NCBI RefSeq assembly: GCF_014651595.1
Contig: NZ_BMXE01000007.1
Location: forward strand, 1-64,000
DNA: 64,000 nucleotides
Direction: 5' to 3'
DNA from: Pseudovibrio japonicus
GTDB lineage: Bacteria; Pseudomonadota; Alphaproteobacteria; Rhizobiales; Stappiaceae
Position 1 is the first letter of the stretch. Every line of letters begins with the position of its first letter. The notes under the pieces were generated by a model. That model was not told the DNA's origin and ran no database searches. It saw only the letters and a program-made list of their open reading frames with translations. This document shows positions 16,711 through 26,770 of the stretch, piece after piece. The position numbers were made by a program, and so were the translations under genes.

Positions 16711-16742
16711 AAGCCCCGAAGTGGTTTCACACTCCGGGGCTT
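16711..16742 (-). terminator. Terminator of pntAB
   Basis: On the minus strand a stem AAGCCCCG-AGTG paired across GAAAC is followed by TTTTTC. It lies 24 bp after the pntB stop. Confidence 0.85.
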
Positions 16743-16765
16743 CCCATATTAATCGATAGTTGGAA

Positions 16766-18154
16766 CTAGCTGATCTTACCAAGCAGGTTGTCCATGGAAG
16801 ACTTTGCATCACCGTAGTACATGCGGGAGTTTTCCTTGTAGAACAGCGGGTTCTCGATGCCGGAGTAACCAGTACCCTGACCACGCTTGGAGATGAACAC
16901 GTGCTTGGCTTTCCACACTTCCAGAACCGGCATGCCGGCGATTGGTGAGTTTGGATCTTCCTGAGCTGCCGGGTTCACAATGTCGTTTGCGCCAATGATG
17001 ATGACAACATCTGTATCCGGGAAATCATCGTTGATCTCATCCATTTCCAGAACGATGTCATAAGGCACTTTTGCTTCAGCAAGCAGCACGTTCATGTGGC
17101 CTGGAAGACGGCCTGCGACCGGGTGGATTGCGAACCGAACGTTCTTGCCTTTGGCACGCAGACGCTTGGTCAGTTCAGAAACGGACTGCTGTGCCTGAGC
17201 AACAGCCATGCCGTAACCCGGTACAATCACAACGCTATCTGCATCGTTGAGGGTCTCAGCCACAAAGTCCGCATCCGTTGGAACCATCTCGCCTTCGATT
17301 TCCTGTGCCGGACCTGTTGTTGTGCCAAAGCCGCCAAGAATAACGGAAACAAAGTGCCGGTTCATCGCCTTACACATGATGTAAGAGAGGATCGCACCGG
17401 AGGAACCAACCAGAGCACCTGTCACGATCAGCAGATCGTTGCCGAGCAAGAAACCTGTCGCTGCAGCTGCCCAACCGGAGTAGGAGTTCAGCATGGAAAC
17501 AACAACGGGCATGTCCGCCCCACCAATGGCCATAACCATGTGCCAACCAATGAAGAAGGCGATCAGGGTCATCAGGTAGAGTGTCCAGGAACCGGCGTGG
17601 TTCATGTACATGATCAGCAGGATGATAGAGAGTACCAACAGGCCCGCGTTCAGGGCATGACGGCCCGGCAGAAGCAAAGCCTTACCGCCGATCTTTCCAG
17701 CCAGCTTACCGTAAGCGACGATAGAGCCGGTGAAAGTGATCGCGCCGATGAAGACGCCAATGAAGATCTCCACCTCGTGGATGACCAGCTCAGCGCCTGC
17801 CAAACCTTCTGGTGGAGCGATATCTGAGTTGATGCCGATGAAGACAGCTGCCAGACCCACGAAGGAGTGCAGAGCAGCCACCAGCTGCGGCATGCCAGTC
17901 ATTTCAACGCGTTGCGCGACGACTACACCAGCAGCAGCACCTGCTGCAACAGTGATGATCAGCATGATCGCAACGGCAGGGCTTGTTAGATCAACACCTG
18001 CGCCAAAGATCGTTGCAAGCACAGCCAGTGCCATGCCGACGATACCAAACCAAACAGCGCGTTTTGCGCTTTCCTGATTGGACAGACCACCCAGAGACAG
18101 GATGAACAGTACGGTTGCCGCAATATAAGCGGCGGTTTGAAGTCCGATAGACAT
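16766..18154 (-). CDS. pntB: NAD(P) transhydrogenase subunit beta
   Basis: The 462-residue protein has nine predicted membrane helices followed by the NADP(H)-binding domain III. Domain III shows [15 protein letters not shown] (the GYGxAVAxAQ loop), [22 protein letters not shown] and [18 protein letters not shown]. It forms the proton-translocating transhydrogenase with PntA, making NADPH from NADH at the expense of proton-motive force in the inner membrane. It lies 18 bp after pntA, with a GGGGAGGG ribosome-binding site. Confidence 0.97.
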   Translation of the reverse strand: MSIGLQTAAYIAATVLFILSLGGLSNQESAKRAVWFGIVGMALAVLATIFGAGVDLTSPAVAIMLIITVAAGAAAGVVVAQRVEMTGMPQLVAALHSFVGLAAVFIGINSDIAPPEGLAGAELVIHEVEIFIGVFIGAITFTGSIVAYGKLAGKIGGKALLLPGRHALNAGLLVLSIILLIMYMNHAGSWTLYLMTLIAFFIGWHMVMAIGGADMPVVVSMLNSYSGWAAAATGFLLGNDLLIVTGALVGSSGAILSYIMCKAMNRHFVSVILGGFGTTTGPAQEIEGEMVPTDADFVAETLNDADSVVIVPGYGMAVAQAQQSVSELTKRLRAKGKNVRFAIHPVAGRLPGHMNVLLAEAKVPYDIVLEMDEINDDFPDTDVVIIIGANDIVNPAAQEDPNSPIAGMPVLEVWKAKHVFISKRGQGTGYSGIENPLFYKENSRMYYGDAKSSMDNLLGKIS

Positions 18155-18172
18155 AATGCTTCCCTCCCCCGC

Positions 18173-19741
18173 TTAAGACTTGTTGAACATCTGGAGCATA
18201 CGGCGCGTAACCATAAACCCGCCGACGATATTGATCGATGCAATGAGCACCGAGATGCCTGCGAGGAAATAAACGATCCAGCTGCCAGAGCCGAGCTGCA
18301 GCAGGGCACCGAGAATAATGATGCCGGAGATCGCGTTGGTAACCGCCATAAGTGGCGTATGCAGTGAGTGAGCCACACCCCAGATGACCTGGAAGCCGAC
18401 AAATACTGCAAGGACGAATACGATGAAGTGTTGCATAAAGTCTGCCGGTGCATAGGCGCCAATCAACGCCATAATAGCGGCACCACCGACCAGCAAACCA
18501 ATCTGCTTGCGACCAGCAGCCTTGGTTGCTGCTTCCTCTTCAGCCGCCAGTTCCTCAGGGGTTTTCTCAGGAGCTTTTGGCTTTTGGGCAGCAATTGCAG
18601 CAACTTTTGGCTTTGGCGGCGGGAAGGTGATTTCGCCGTCCTTGGTTGCCGTCGCACCGCGGATAACGTCATCTTCCATATTGATGTTGGCCTGACCGTC
18701 CTTCTCAGGGGTCAAGTCCGTCATCATGTGGCGGATGTTGGTTGCATACAGCGTTGAAGACTGGTTTGCCATGCGGGATGGGAAGTCTGTGTAGCCGATT
18801 ACGGTGACGCCGTTTTCGGTAACAATCTTCTCGTCCATCACGGTCAGTTTACAGTTGCCGCCCTTCTCAGCAGCAAGGTCAACAATCACAGAACCCGGTT
18901 TCATGGACTGAACCATGTCCTCGGTCCAGAGCTCAGGCGCATCGCGGCCCGGGATCAGAGCTGTGGTGATGACGATGTCCACATCCGGTGCCAGCTCGCG
19001 GAATTTCGCCAACTGCGCTTCGCGGAATTCTGGAGAAGAAACAGAAGCATAGCCGCCTGTTGCTGCGCCGTCCTGCTGCTCTTCCTCAAAGTCCAGATAG
19101 ACGAACTCAGCGCCCATGGACTCGACCTGCTCAGCCACTTCCGGGCGAACGTCGAAGGCCAGGGTGATAGCGCCCAGAGACGTGGAGGCACCAATTGCGG
19201 CAAGACCGGCAACGCCAGCGCCGATGACCAGCACTTTGGCAGGTGGTACTTTACCAGCAGCGGTGATCTGACCGGTAAAGAAGCGGCCAAAATTGTTGCC
19301 TGCTTCGATAACAGCGCGGTACCCGGCGATATTTGCCATGGATGACAGCGCATCCATCTTTTGCGCACGCGAGATACGCGGCACCATATCCATCGCCAGC
19401 ACGTTGACCTTCTTGTCTGCAAACTGCTGAAGAAGCTCGCCATTTTGCGCTGGCCAGAAGAAGCTGATGAGGGTTTGTCCCTCGTGTGTCAATTGCAGTT
19501 CAGAAGCTTCGGGTGGACGAACTTTGATAACAATATCAGAAGTATCCCAGAGCGTTTTTGCGTCTGCTACAACCTTCACGTCAGCGTCTGTATAGTCTTT
19601 GTCAGAGAAGTTTGCCGCTTCACCTGCGCCGGCTTCGATAGCGCACTCGTAACCCAGCTTTTGCAGCTGTCGGGCGCTGTCCGGAGTCAACGCGACCCGA
19701 CGTTCCCCGTCAAGGACTTCCTTGGCAGCCCCTATGATCAT
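18173..19741 (-). CDS. pntA: NAD(P) transhydrogenase subunit alpha, fused alpha1-alpha2
   Basis: The 522-residue protein contains the NAD(H)-binding domain I (start [20 protein letters not shown], Rossmann motif [15 protein letters not shown] around 168-182) and, after an Ala/Pro/Lys linker near 370-400, four C-terminal membrane helices. Many alphaproteobacteria split this subunit into PntAA and PntAB; here it is one polypeptide as in E. coli. It is the first gene of pntAB and balances NADH and NADPH pools. Confidence 0.97.
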   Translation of the reverse strand: MIIGAAKEVLDGERRVALTPDSARQLQKLGYECAIEAGAGEAANFSDKDYTDADVKVVADAKTLWDTSDIVIKVRPPEASELQLTHEGQTLISFFWPAQNGELLQQFADKKVNVLAMDMVPRISRAQKMDALSSMANIAGYRAVIEAGNNFGRFFTGQITAAGKVPPAKVLVIGAGVAGLAAIGASTSLGAITLAFDVRPEVAEQVESMGAEFVYLDFEEEQQDGAATGGYASVSSPEFREAQLAKFRELAPDVDIVITTALIPGRDAPELWTEDMVQSMKPGSVIVDLAAEKGGNCKLTVMDEKIVTENGVTVIGYTDFPSRMANQSSTLYATNIRHMMTDLTPEKDGQANINMEDDVIRGATATKDGEITFPPPKPKVAAIAAQKPKAPEKTPEELAAEEEAATKAAGRKQIGLLVGGAAIMALIGAYAPADFMQHFIVFVLAVFVGFQVIWGVAHSLHTPLMAVTNAISGIIILGALLQLGSGSWIVYFLAGISVLIASINIVGGFMVTRRMLQMFNKS

Positions 19742-20771
19742 GTTCTAACCTCTTGCCTGTTAAATGGGTTTCCAGCAGAAATCGCTCGTTACCAACTGTT
19801 CCAATCGTTCTTTATTCTCTTTCCCAGCGTAGTAGCTGGGTCGGTTTTTGTGCAATGCACCAAAGGCCCTAAACTTGATGCAAGTGTTCAAAGGAATCTC
19901 TTTGACCAATCTTGCCCGAAAGGCAGGGTAAGCTCCTTTGCGTAAACCGCAAGTCTCTCCTGAAAACTTCGGAAATCCCTTCATCTTTAAAATGGACCCC
20001 GTTCAAATCACAGTAGGGTAAAGCACTATCTGAATGGCAGAGATTGACCTTTCCTGCACGGCGTCGGATCAAACTAAAGAATGAGGTGGAAAAGTGAAAT
20101 TGAAGGAATCTCAACAAGACTCACGTAAAAATGATTTCCGGTGAGTATAATGCTGATTTTTCACAGGTTTTTGCTGGAATTACTTACGCTTTCTCTTGGG
20201 TGTGGAGAGGAAAACCATACCCAAAGCGACGAATTAACTAAAATATATTTATAATGAGATCTGAGCTGGCAGTTGGATGTACCACTCGATCGTTTCGCTG
20301 GATGCGACAACCTGACATAGCAGCAAGCCTGTGGGTGTTCACAAACCAGCCCCAAAACACTTGCGTTACCCTGTGCGTTACTTTGAGCAATTCAGCGTTT
20401 TTATGCGTTGCTACGTGAAAATGACGCGTGAAATTGGTGTTTGGGACAGAGGACTGCCCTCCCCACTCGCCTCAGCAGACCAGCAAGACCAGAACAAAAA
20501 CAGAAACGCTGCACCGCGGGGATAAGACCGAACTGGCTTGGATGGATACCCCCGCGATCATCGATGGGTCAGTGATTTCTCCATGAGGTATGTTCTCGGT
20601 TTGCCGATTTCGGAGGTCTTTGGAACTTTAAGAGCCTTACCAGCAATATGCGGGTCTCAGGTTGAGTGTATTTCAGTGCTACCTATTAGCTGGCAGGAAA
20701 GATGTCTCTCTTAAAAAGCCTGCTTGAGTGGACTATTATCAAAACATTTAGTCTTTACGAAACTATATAAT
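19742..20771. other. 1-kb stretch without a recognisable gene
   Basis: This is the upstream region of pntA followed by DNA that drops in GC toward 20771. The short frames in it (for example 19760-19984 and 19869-20117 on the minus strand, 20331-20525 on the plus strand) overlap each other, lack ribosome-binding sites and resemble no family. I see no tRNA-like cloverleaf and no repeat. The pntA promoter must lie near 19750-19850. Confidence 0.6.
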
Positions 20772-21560
20772 TCAGAAGATGGGCGGAAATATTCCGGGGT
20801 GGCGCAGCCGAAGTGCGTCGAAAATAGTTTTCCAAGGGGCAATTTGTCTTGGGCTCAGCTTTACTGCCCCTCTGAGACTCTTGATATCTTGACCAGAAAA
20901 GCAATGAAGTAGGAGTGGAGTTAGTTCTTGATTCATTTTTAACTGTCTAGCTAAATCGTGCTTTATTTTCCGATAGTTAAAATGATAAATATTATTTCTC
21001 TTCGGAAATAATTTGGCCTGCATATAGTCTAATCGATCCCTGCTTGTAAAAATATAATATTTAGTTGAATTATTAAAGTATTCATCAAGGCTATGTATTT
21101 TGTAGTGTTCAATATCTTGGGTATAGTTAACCCATCTAGTCTCAAATGGTACTATCTCCGGCTTAACGCTGTACTGAGGAACAAATGAGACTGAAACTTC
21201 AATCGTCAAAAATTTCGTTGCGACTATTGATAGGAAACCGCCCATGCTATTCCCAAGGCAAAATAACTTTTTGTCCTTAGATACTCTTAAAATGATTTTC
21301 TTTAATAGATCGAAATTAATATTGTTACCCCAAGACCTACGACGGTCTGTTACGAAAATGAAGTTATCAAAATTCTTTCCAGCGCCGAAAAATTCCGGCT
21401 TCTGGACATCTATGCCCCCCAATTTATGACCGACTCCGGTGAAGGAAATGAGTACAGTATTGCTTTTTGCGTCTGTTTCTCCGCGTTCTGTGATTATCAG
21501 ATTTTCATCCTCGAAAAGCACTTGCATAACTTTAATACTTCTCCTTGTTGGACTATTCAT
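20772..21560 (-). CDS. Alpha/beta-hydrolase-like protein in AT-rich DNA
   Basis: The 262-residue protein has a nucleophile elbow GNSMGG at 103-108 (Ser105) after a hydrophobic strand (KKLFCLGNSMGGFLSIVATKF), which points to the alpha/beta-hydrolase fold. The N-terminal part (LIITERGETDAKSNTVLISFTGVGH) could be the first strands. The later part (HSLDEYFNNSTKYYIFTSRDRLDY) resembles accessory sugar- or capsule-linked hydrolases of Proteobacteria. Its base composition is clearly more AT-rich than the surroundings and rare codons such as ATA and AGA are common, which suggests acquisition from elsewhere. Confidence 0.7.
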   Translation of the reverse strand: MNSPTRRSIKVMQVLFEDENLIITERGETDAKSNTVLISFTGVGHKLGGIDVQKPEFFGAGKNFDNFIFVTDRRRSWGNNINFDLLKKIILRVSKDKKLFCLGNSMGGFLSIVATKFLTIEVSVSFVPQYSVKPEIVPFETRWVNYTQDIEHYKIHSLDEYFNNSTKYYIFTSRDRLDYMQAKLFPKRNNIYHFNYRKIKHDLARQLKMNQELTPLLLHCFSGQDIKSLRGAVKLSPRQIAPWKTIFDALRLRHPGIFPPIF

Positions 21561-21641
21561 GCATCAGTCCTAGAAAGATACTGCGGGTAACGACATATCT
21601 ACAGGCAGTAAATAAATCATAGTATGAGTGATTGTTAGATC

Positions 21642-22037
21642 TCATTGAGATGATAGCCATAAGGATGCATAAATCAGCAAAATTCCTAAGATCATCATCA
21701 AAGGAAAGATGTAGTTAATATCATCAACATCCTGAAATCTCGCGACTTTTATCTTCCTCTCCAACAGGTAGAGAGAACCGCAACTTGTAAGTAAGGATCC
21801 CACGAACAATACGCACATAAGAACCAGATCCCCAGTGGGTGACCCCGTTTGAAAATACATGAAGAAGAAGTACAGAAAGCATACCGCTGCGCCAACAATC
21901 TGGTTGGCAAATCTATCATACATATAGATAACCTTTTCGTATCTTTGAGTATGTTCATATTTCTTGATGACGGTCCTCCTCCTTAGTTGGCCTCTTACAA
22001 AAATGTAGGCGCTTTCATCACACTCGGGAATCTTCAA
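21642..22037 (-). CDS. Four-helix membrane protein of unknown function
   Basis: The 131-residue protein has four predicted membrane segments, in two pairs: QIVGAAVCFLYFFFMYF with DLVLMCVLFVGSLLTSCGSLYL, and INYIFPLMMILGILLIYASLWL after a charged loop (ERKIKVARFQDVDD). The N-terminus is cytoplasmic and charged (RGQLRRRTVIKKYEHTQ). It lies 81 bp upstream of the hydrolase-like gene on the same strand and shares its AT-rich composition, so the two may have arrived together. Confidence 0.65.
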   Translation of the reverse strand: MKIPECDESAYIFVRGQLRRRTVIKKYEHTQRYEKVIYMYDRFANQIVGAAVCFLYFFFMYFQTGSPTGDLVLMCVLFVGSLLTSCGSLYLLERKIKVARFQDVDDINYIFPLMMILGILLIYASLWLSSQ

Positions 22038-22219
22038 CCGCTAATCTTCGGTTGAAACGCACCGTCTAATCTGACTCCATGATCGGAGCTCCTAAATTAC
22101 TGTAAAATGCTGGTTGAATAAGTAAGACCTACACCTACCTTAACGAGATAAAAGCACAGCCACATTTAAAAACTTGAACTTTGTGCAACTGGCCAAGATC
22201 CGGGGGGAGCCCAGTGTTG

Positions 22220-22720
22220 ATGCATGCTATTCGTTTCTTGATATTGCTTATTTTGTTTGTAGGGCCTGTGAGTGGCGGTGCCCACGCGCAAACTGAAGAT
22301 AGCCTTTTTGATAGGCTTCGAGTGCTCGACCAGCGCCTGTTTGCGGTTGGTTTCAATAGGTGTGAAACGGAGGTCTTCGGCGAGCTGGTTGCCGAAGACC
22401 TGGAGTTTTACCACGATCAAAGCGGCATCACAGTTTCTAAAGCGGCCTTTATTGGTGGGATCGAAAACGGTCTGTGCAAGTTAGACTACACCGCCAGAAG
22501 AGAGCTTAAAGAAGACAGTCTCCAAGTCTTTCCCCTTTACAATAATGACAGTCTGTACGGCGCCATTCAAACAGGCGAACACAGCTTTTACGCCATTTAT
22601 GAAGATGGGCGCAATGAACTCACGTCAACAGCGCGCTTTACCCATCTATGGCGGTTAATTGATGGTGAATGGCAGCTCTCCCGCGTGCTTAGCTTTGATC
22701 ATAGCTCCCCAGTGGAGTGA
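22220..22720 (+). CDS. Secreted NTF2-like (SnoaL/DUF4440) protein
   Basis: The 166-residue precursor starts at the ATG of MHAIRFLILLILFVGPVSGG, a signal peptide, with GGGGGGAG upstream. The mature domain has the cone-shaped NTF2 pattern: an early helix (LFDRLRVLDQRLFAVGFNRC), FGELVAEDLEFYHDQSG, and final strands TARFTHLWRLIDGEWQLSRVLSFDH. DUF4440-type proteins bind small ligands or act as enzymes. The location is periplasmic and no partner is obvious. An earlier GTG would destroy the signal peptide. Confidence 0.75.
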   Translation: MHAIRFLILLILFVGPVSGGAHAQTEDSLFDRLRVLDQRLFAVGFNRCETEVFGELVAEDLEFYHDQSGITVSKAAFIGGIENGLCKLDYTARRELKEDSLQVFPLYNNDSLYGAIQTGEHSFYAIYEDGRNELTSTARFTHLWRLIDGEWQLSRVLSFDHSSPVE

Positions 22721-23022
22721 CTTCACTTCGGGCTCAGCAAGAACAAGAGGTTGCTTCTCGAAATATTCAACTGCTCTCAAAGTATCTTTCTGGACCGCCT
22801 GCCAAGAATATGAACTGTCCACGTGCGCTCCTGTTTCATGCGAGGTTTCAGATTTCTCTTAAAGACATTGTAAGGACCAAACCCATTATTGTCGGGCTGC
22901 GACTTCACATGAACAGGTCATAGCCGCGTCTTGCTTGGTCAAAATTTCGTCGGTTGTTGTCATGTAAGCTCGCCAGGTTAATTCTGCGGCCTGACCCTAT
23001 GGTTTTTTGGGAGCACTTCACA
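22721..23022. other. Intergenic region, nothing recognised
   Basis: The stretch between the NTF2-like gene and the flavoprotein gene has only short frames overlapping the end of the former. It must hold the promoter of the flavoprotein gene. I see no strong hairpin or operator-like repeat. Confidence 0.5.
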
Positions 23023-25092
23023 ATGCCCAACCAAGAACGCTTATCTTCCCAGAATAAAGCTAAGCCCTTGACTCCCAGCGATACGGATGGAGGAACAGGT
23101 GCCTCTTCCTCATCATCCGCTCATCCGGCAGATGAGCCAGTCTCTGACACTGTGGATTGGCAGTGTGAGGCGGATGTGGTTATTGTCGGCGGCGGCTGTG
23201 TTGGGCTGGTTGCTGCGATACGGGCGCGTGATCTTGGTGCCTCGGTTATTTTGATCGAACAGAACTTCGACCTCGGCGGAAAATTGTCTCACAGTTTGGG
23301 GCGTGCGTCACTGGGCGGCGGAGACCCCATACAGGAACGGGACCGTCTTGGGCTGGACCCTGAAGATATGGGGCTGACTGAGCCTCTCATACCGCCGGAA
23401 GATCTTGAGGACGATCCTGACCGCCTGTTCACTGACTACACGGATTGGTCCGTGGTGAACGAAGGGGCATTTGCCGAATATCGCTACAACGACCCTAAGC
23501 TGCATCGTGCTCTTGCCGACAACGCAAGCGCTGTCCGGCAGTTGATGCTGGACAACTATGTGCGCTTTTCACGGATCACCGGAACGCACCTTGGCGGCGG
23601 CATGACGCGGGCGCGCGCGCCGTGGGCAATCATGAAGCTCTCTGACAAAACAGATATCGAGGCGGGTGAAGTCACTCTTGAAGATGCCGGCAGCATAGAA
23701 GAGGAGCGCAGCTCCCCTTTTAACCCGCAAGTGTATGGTCCAGCGCCATCTGCTAGTGATTTTGGGGCTCCGGGCTGGGTCGTGGGCGGGTTTGCGATTG
23801 CACGGCCATTGGAATACAGCGCCCGAAAAAAGGGCGTCCGCATTTTGCTCAATCGCCACATGGATGAGCTCATTCGCGAGCAGCCGTTTGCGGGCCGTGC
23901 CATTGGCATCAAAGCAAGCTACTCACCGCGCTTTCATCCAGAAACGGGTGAGCGGTTGGAAAGTTTCTGGACGCAGAACAACATCGATGACCGCAGGGAA
24001 ACACTCTGCATTCGTGCACGGCGGGCCATCATTATAGGCAGTGGTGGCTATCAGGGAAATGTCCATTTTCGCAGTATGTTTGATCCAAGAATGAGAGAGC
24101 CCTCGATTCAATTTGGCTCCTCACTGATGGGGCCGCGCCATGGTGATGCCAGCGGCATAATCGCCGCGATGAAAATCGGCGCGAACCTGGCGGGCATGAT
24201 GCAACAATACGGACATGATCTTGGGTCGCCCCGTCTCAGCGATATTATCGGGTCTTCCGATGCGAACGACGCTGTCTTTCCGGGTCATCCTGCTTTCCAT
24301 TTCTGCCGCGCCTACGGCATTAAAATCGGGGCTGACGGCTGGGAACATCTGATTGCAGTCAATCAGGTGGGCGAGCGGTTTTATGACGAAATGTCGATCA
24401 GCGCCAATGTTGAAGCGCACGCAACGTATCCTCCAGGTGGTGGCACACCACTCAACCATTTTGTGCTTCCCGTATCCACCGCGACACGCAATCCGTTTCG
24501 GCAGCGGGATTGGAGAAATTCTTCCGTCAGCCATATCAAGCAAGTCTATAACCACGGTGCCGCTTCTGATGCAGCGCTTGGCCTGAATAAGGGCTCGGTT
24601 GCGCCGGATTTTCTGACTGGGCCCGTGTGGGCGATCTTCGATCAGGCTGCCGTGGAACGAACGGGGTGGCAGATACGCTATCCCTTTATTGCGGACCCAC
24701 CGGATGGCTTCTTCATTAAAGCAGATACCATAGATGAGCTGGCCCGGTTGATGGCGCAGAACCCCTTCCAAAAGGAGGTTCCGGCACATCTTGCGCAGAC
24801 AATCGCAAACTACAACAAATTCTGCGAGAAGGGACATGACCCGGATTTTGACAAGCCCGCCCTGCACCGCATAGACCAGCCCCCCTATTACGCCGCGATT
24901 ATTCCGCTGGCAGTAACTGACTCCTATGGCGGTCTGCGCATCAATGAAAAAGCCCAGGTGGAGGACACCGCTGGCAATGTCATTGAGGGACTTTATGCAG
25001 CAGGTGAAGCATGCGGCGGCAGCGGCCAGCATGGTATCGGCCTTGCCTCAATAACCGGCTTCATTGCAGCGACCAATGCGGCTTCTAACTAG
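23023..25092 (+). CDS. FAD-dependent oxidoreductase, fumarate reductase / ketosteroid dehydrogenase superfamily
   Basis: The 689-residue flavoprotein has a dinucleotide motif DVVIVGGGCVGLVAA at ~51-65 and an acidic strand end (VILIEQN). The C-terminal FAD signature is GGLRINEKAQVEDTAGNVIEG with LYAAGEACGGSGQHGIGLAS. These place it among FrdA-, 3-ketosteroid-delta-1-dehydrogenase- and urocanate-reductase-like proteins. No Tat signal or heme motif is present, and a Ser/Thr-rich low-complexity stretch (GTGASSSSSAHPADEP) precedes the fold. I chose the ATG at 23023 with GGGAG upstream over 22954. The substrate is unknown; the divergent-facing LysR and GST operon next door suggest aromatic or terpenoid catabolism. 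Confidence 0.82.
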   Translation: MPNQERLSSQNKAKPLTPSDTDGGTGASSSSSAHPADEPVSDTVDWQCEADVVIVGGGCVGLVAAIRARDLGASVILIEQNFDLGGKLSHSLGRASLGGGDPIQERDRLGLDPEDMGLTEPLIPPEDLEDDPDRLFTDYTDWSVVNEGAFAEYRYNDPKLHRALADNASAVRQLMLDNYVRFSRITGTHLGGGMTRARAPWAIMKLSDKTDIEAGEVTLEDAGSIEEERSSPFNPQVYGPAPSASDFGAPGWVVGGFAIARPLEYSARKKGVRILLNRHMDELIREQPFAGRAIGIKASYSPRFHPETGERLESFWTQNNIDDRRETLCIRARRAIIIGSGGYQGNVHFRSMFDPRMREPSIQFGSSLMGPRHGDASGIIAAMKIGANLAGMMQQYGHDLGSPRLSDIIGSSDANDAVFPGHPAFHFCRAYGIKIGADGWEHLIAVNQVGERFYDEMSISANVEAHATYPPGGGTPLNHFVLPVSTATRNPFRQRDWRNSSVSHIKQVYNHGAASDAALGLNKGSVAPDFLTGPVWAIFDQAAVERTGWQIRYPFIADPPDGFFIKADTIDELARLMAQNPFQKEVPAHLAQTIANYNKFCEKGHDPDFDKPALHRIDQPPYYAAIIPLAVTDSYGGLRINEKAQVEDTAGNVIEGLYAAGEACGGSGQHGIGLASITGFIAATNAASN

Positions 25093-25153
25093 GTGCGCTC
25101 CGGCGGTGAGCGGGAGTGTTCTTAACCGCATAAGGTGATCCGGTGCCGGTTGC

Positions 25154-26035
25154 TCAGCGGTCCGCACTCATCAGATTGTCCCAGATGGATTGCGCGACAA
25201 CGCCGACGTCTCTGTCGCGTTTGCGGATTTGGAACAGGCGGGATTGGCGCGGCTGGAAGCCCTCAACGTTCAACTGAACCAGTTCACCGCGTTTGAGTTC
25301 GTCCTTGATCATGTGTTCGGGAATGCCACCCCAACCGAGTTTGGCCTGCAGGATTTCCTTCTTGGCGGCAAAGTCTGTCACTGTCCAGCGCAGCCCGCCG
25401 GGTAGCAGGTCGCGGCTTTGTGTGAGGGCACCGCTGCCACTGTCGGCCACGACAATCTGCGTGTAGGTTTGCATTTCTGTGATGGTTTTCATGTGCTTGC
25501 TCTGCGCAGGCTCGAACTCGGGGTGTGCAACGGGCAAAATGGTGACATCAGCAAAGCCCACGGCTTCCACCTGTTCAACGGGAACGCCGTCCATGCTGGC
25601 GACAATAATATTAGCGCGGTCATTGAGCAGTCGTTCGATGGGGCCGCTCATGCTCTCGCGGGCCAGATGGATGTGTGTTGCCGGGAATTTTGCCCGCACT
25701 TGGCCGATGACCTCCAGGATTCGTTCCAACGGCAGGGTAGCTGCAATTGCGAGGGAGACTTCGGCTTCCTGTGCGGCGTTGAGCGTTTTGGTCAGGCTAC
25801 CCAGTTGGTTCATCTGCTGCATGACGCGGATGGCTTGCCGGAAGAAAACTTCTCCGACAGGCGTCAGTTTAGGGCGATACGCCTCTCTGGACAGCAAGAC
25901 CATATCAATTTCGGCCTCAAGCTTCTTCAGCGTGTGACTGATGGCAGACTGAGACTTGTGCAGTCGCTCCGCCGCTCCGCGAAAAGTCCCTTCCGTCACA
26001 ATCGCATGTAAAACAACCAGTTGCTCATAATTCAT
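25154..26035 (-). CDS. LysR-family transcriptional regulator
   Basis: The 293-residue regulator has the N-terminal winged helix-turn-helix (LVVLHAIVTEGTFRGAAERLHKSQSAISHTLKKLEAE, residues 5-41) and a two-subdomain effector region. It is transcribed divergently from the GST/NTF2/tautomerase operon, 126 bp away. LysR proteins typically activate such a divergent operon in response to a pathway intermediate. A 21-bp inverted repeat in the shared gap is its likely site. Confidence 0.92.
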   Translation of the reverse strand: MNYEQLVVLHAIVTEGTFRGAAERLHKSQSAISHTLKKLEAEIDMVLLSREAYRPKLTPVGEVFFRQAIRVMQQMNQLGSLTKTLNAAQEAEVSLAIAATLPLERILEVIGQVRAKFPATHIHLARESMSGPIERLLNDRANIIVASMDGVPVEQVEAVGFADVTILPVAHPEFEPAQSKHMKTITEMQTYTQIVVADSGSGALTQSRDLLPGGLRWTVTDFAAKKEILQAKLGWGGIPEHMIKDELKRGELVQLNVEGFQPRQSRLFQIRKRDRDVGVVAQSIWDNLMSADR

Positions 26036-26053
26036 AGAATACGCCGCCTAAAC

Positions 26054-26074
26054 ATGATTACTATTTCTAATCAT
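26054..26074. promoter_or_regulatory. Likely LysR binding site
   Basis: Perfect 7-bp arms ATGATTA and TAATCAT flank a 7-bp centre, giving the T-N11-A architecture of LysR boxes. It lies 19 bp upstream of the lysR start and 88 bp upstream of the divergent operon, a standard position for autoregulation and activation. Confidence 0.65.
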
Positions 26075-26161
26075 TATCCTGAATAATCAATATTATCAAT
26101 CAATCATGAAAGGCGTTACTTCCTCAATGCATAGGAACAACAAACTTGAGGAACGCTTCCA

Positions 26162-26770
26162 ATGAAACTGTTTTACAAACCCGGCGCATGTTCACTGGCA
26201 ACACACATCACGCTCAATGAGATTGCCGCCACCTACGAGATTGAGAGCGTAGACACCGATGCAGGCAAAACCAGCACCGGCCTCGATTTCAAAACAATCA
26301 ACCCGAAGGGCTACGTGCCTGCCCTTCAGCTGGCCTCCGGAGATGTGCTGACGGAAGGTGCTGCGATCCTGCAAAACCTTGCGGATACTCATTCGGAATA
26401 CGGTCTTGCCCCCAAACCTGGCAGCGTTGCGCGCGCCCGTTTGCAGGAGTACCTGAATTACACCAGCTCAGAAGTGCATAAGGCGTTCACTCCGTTCTTC
26501 ACCGCATCTGCAACCGAAGAGGACAAAGAAAAGGCCGCGAAGAACGTGGCTGGCAAGTTCAACTATCTTGAGACCTTGTTCGCTGATGGCAGAGCTTACC
26601 TGCTGGGCGCAGACTTCTCAGTTGCAGATGCCTATCTCTTCGTCGTCTGCAACTGGTCGAACTTTGTTGGCATTGATCTAAAGGGCTGGCCTTCGCTCGC
26701 CGCCTTCGTAGAGCGCACAAGCCAGCGTCCATCTGCACAGGCTGCAATGAAAGCGGAGGGCTTGATCTGA
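26162..26770 (+). CDS. gst: Glutathione S-transferase
   Basis: The 202-residue protein has the thioredoxin-like N-terminal domain of beta-class GSTs (MKLFYKPGACSLATHITLNE, with the conserved CS pair at Cys9-Ser10). The glutathione-binding segments NPKGYVPAL and LTEGAAILQNLAD follow, and then the helical C-terminal domain (FSVADAYLFVVCNWSNFVGIDL). It conjugates or isomerises substrates using glutathione in the cytoplasm. It is the first gene of a three-gene operon, with a 1-bp overlap into the NTF2-like gene. Confidence 0.93.
   Translation: MKLFYKPGACSLATHITLNEIAATYEIESVDTDAGKTSTGLDFKTINPKGYVPALQLASGDVLTEGAAILQNLADTHSEYGLAPKPGSVARARLQEYLNYTSSEVHKAFTPFFTASATEEDKEKAAKNVAGKFNYLETLFADGRAYLLGADFSVADAYLFVVCNWSNFVGIDLKGWPSLAAFVERTSQRPSAQAAMKAEGLI

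Noticed and set aside
19760-20117. Overlapping minus-strand frames upstream of pntA
   Set aside because: They overlap each other, lack ribosome-binding sites and have no recognisable sequence; the region is better read as intergenic.
20331-20525. 64-codon plus-strand frame
   Set aside because: Short, low-complexity polar C-terminus, no ribosome-binding site and no similarity that I recognise.
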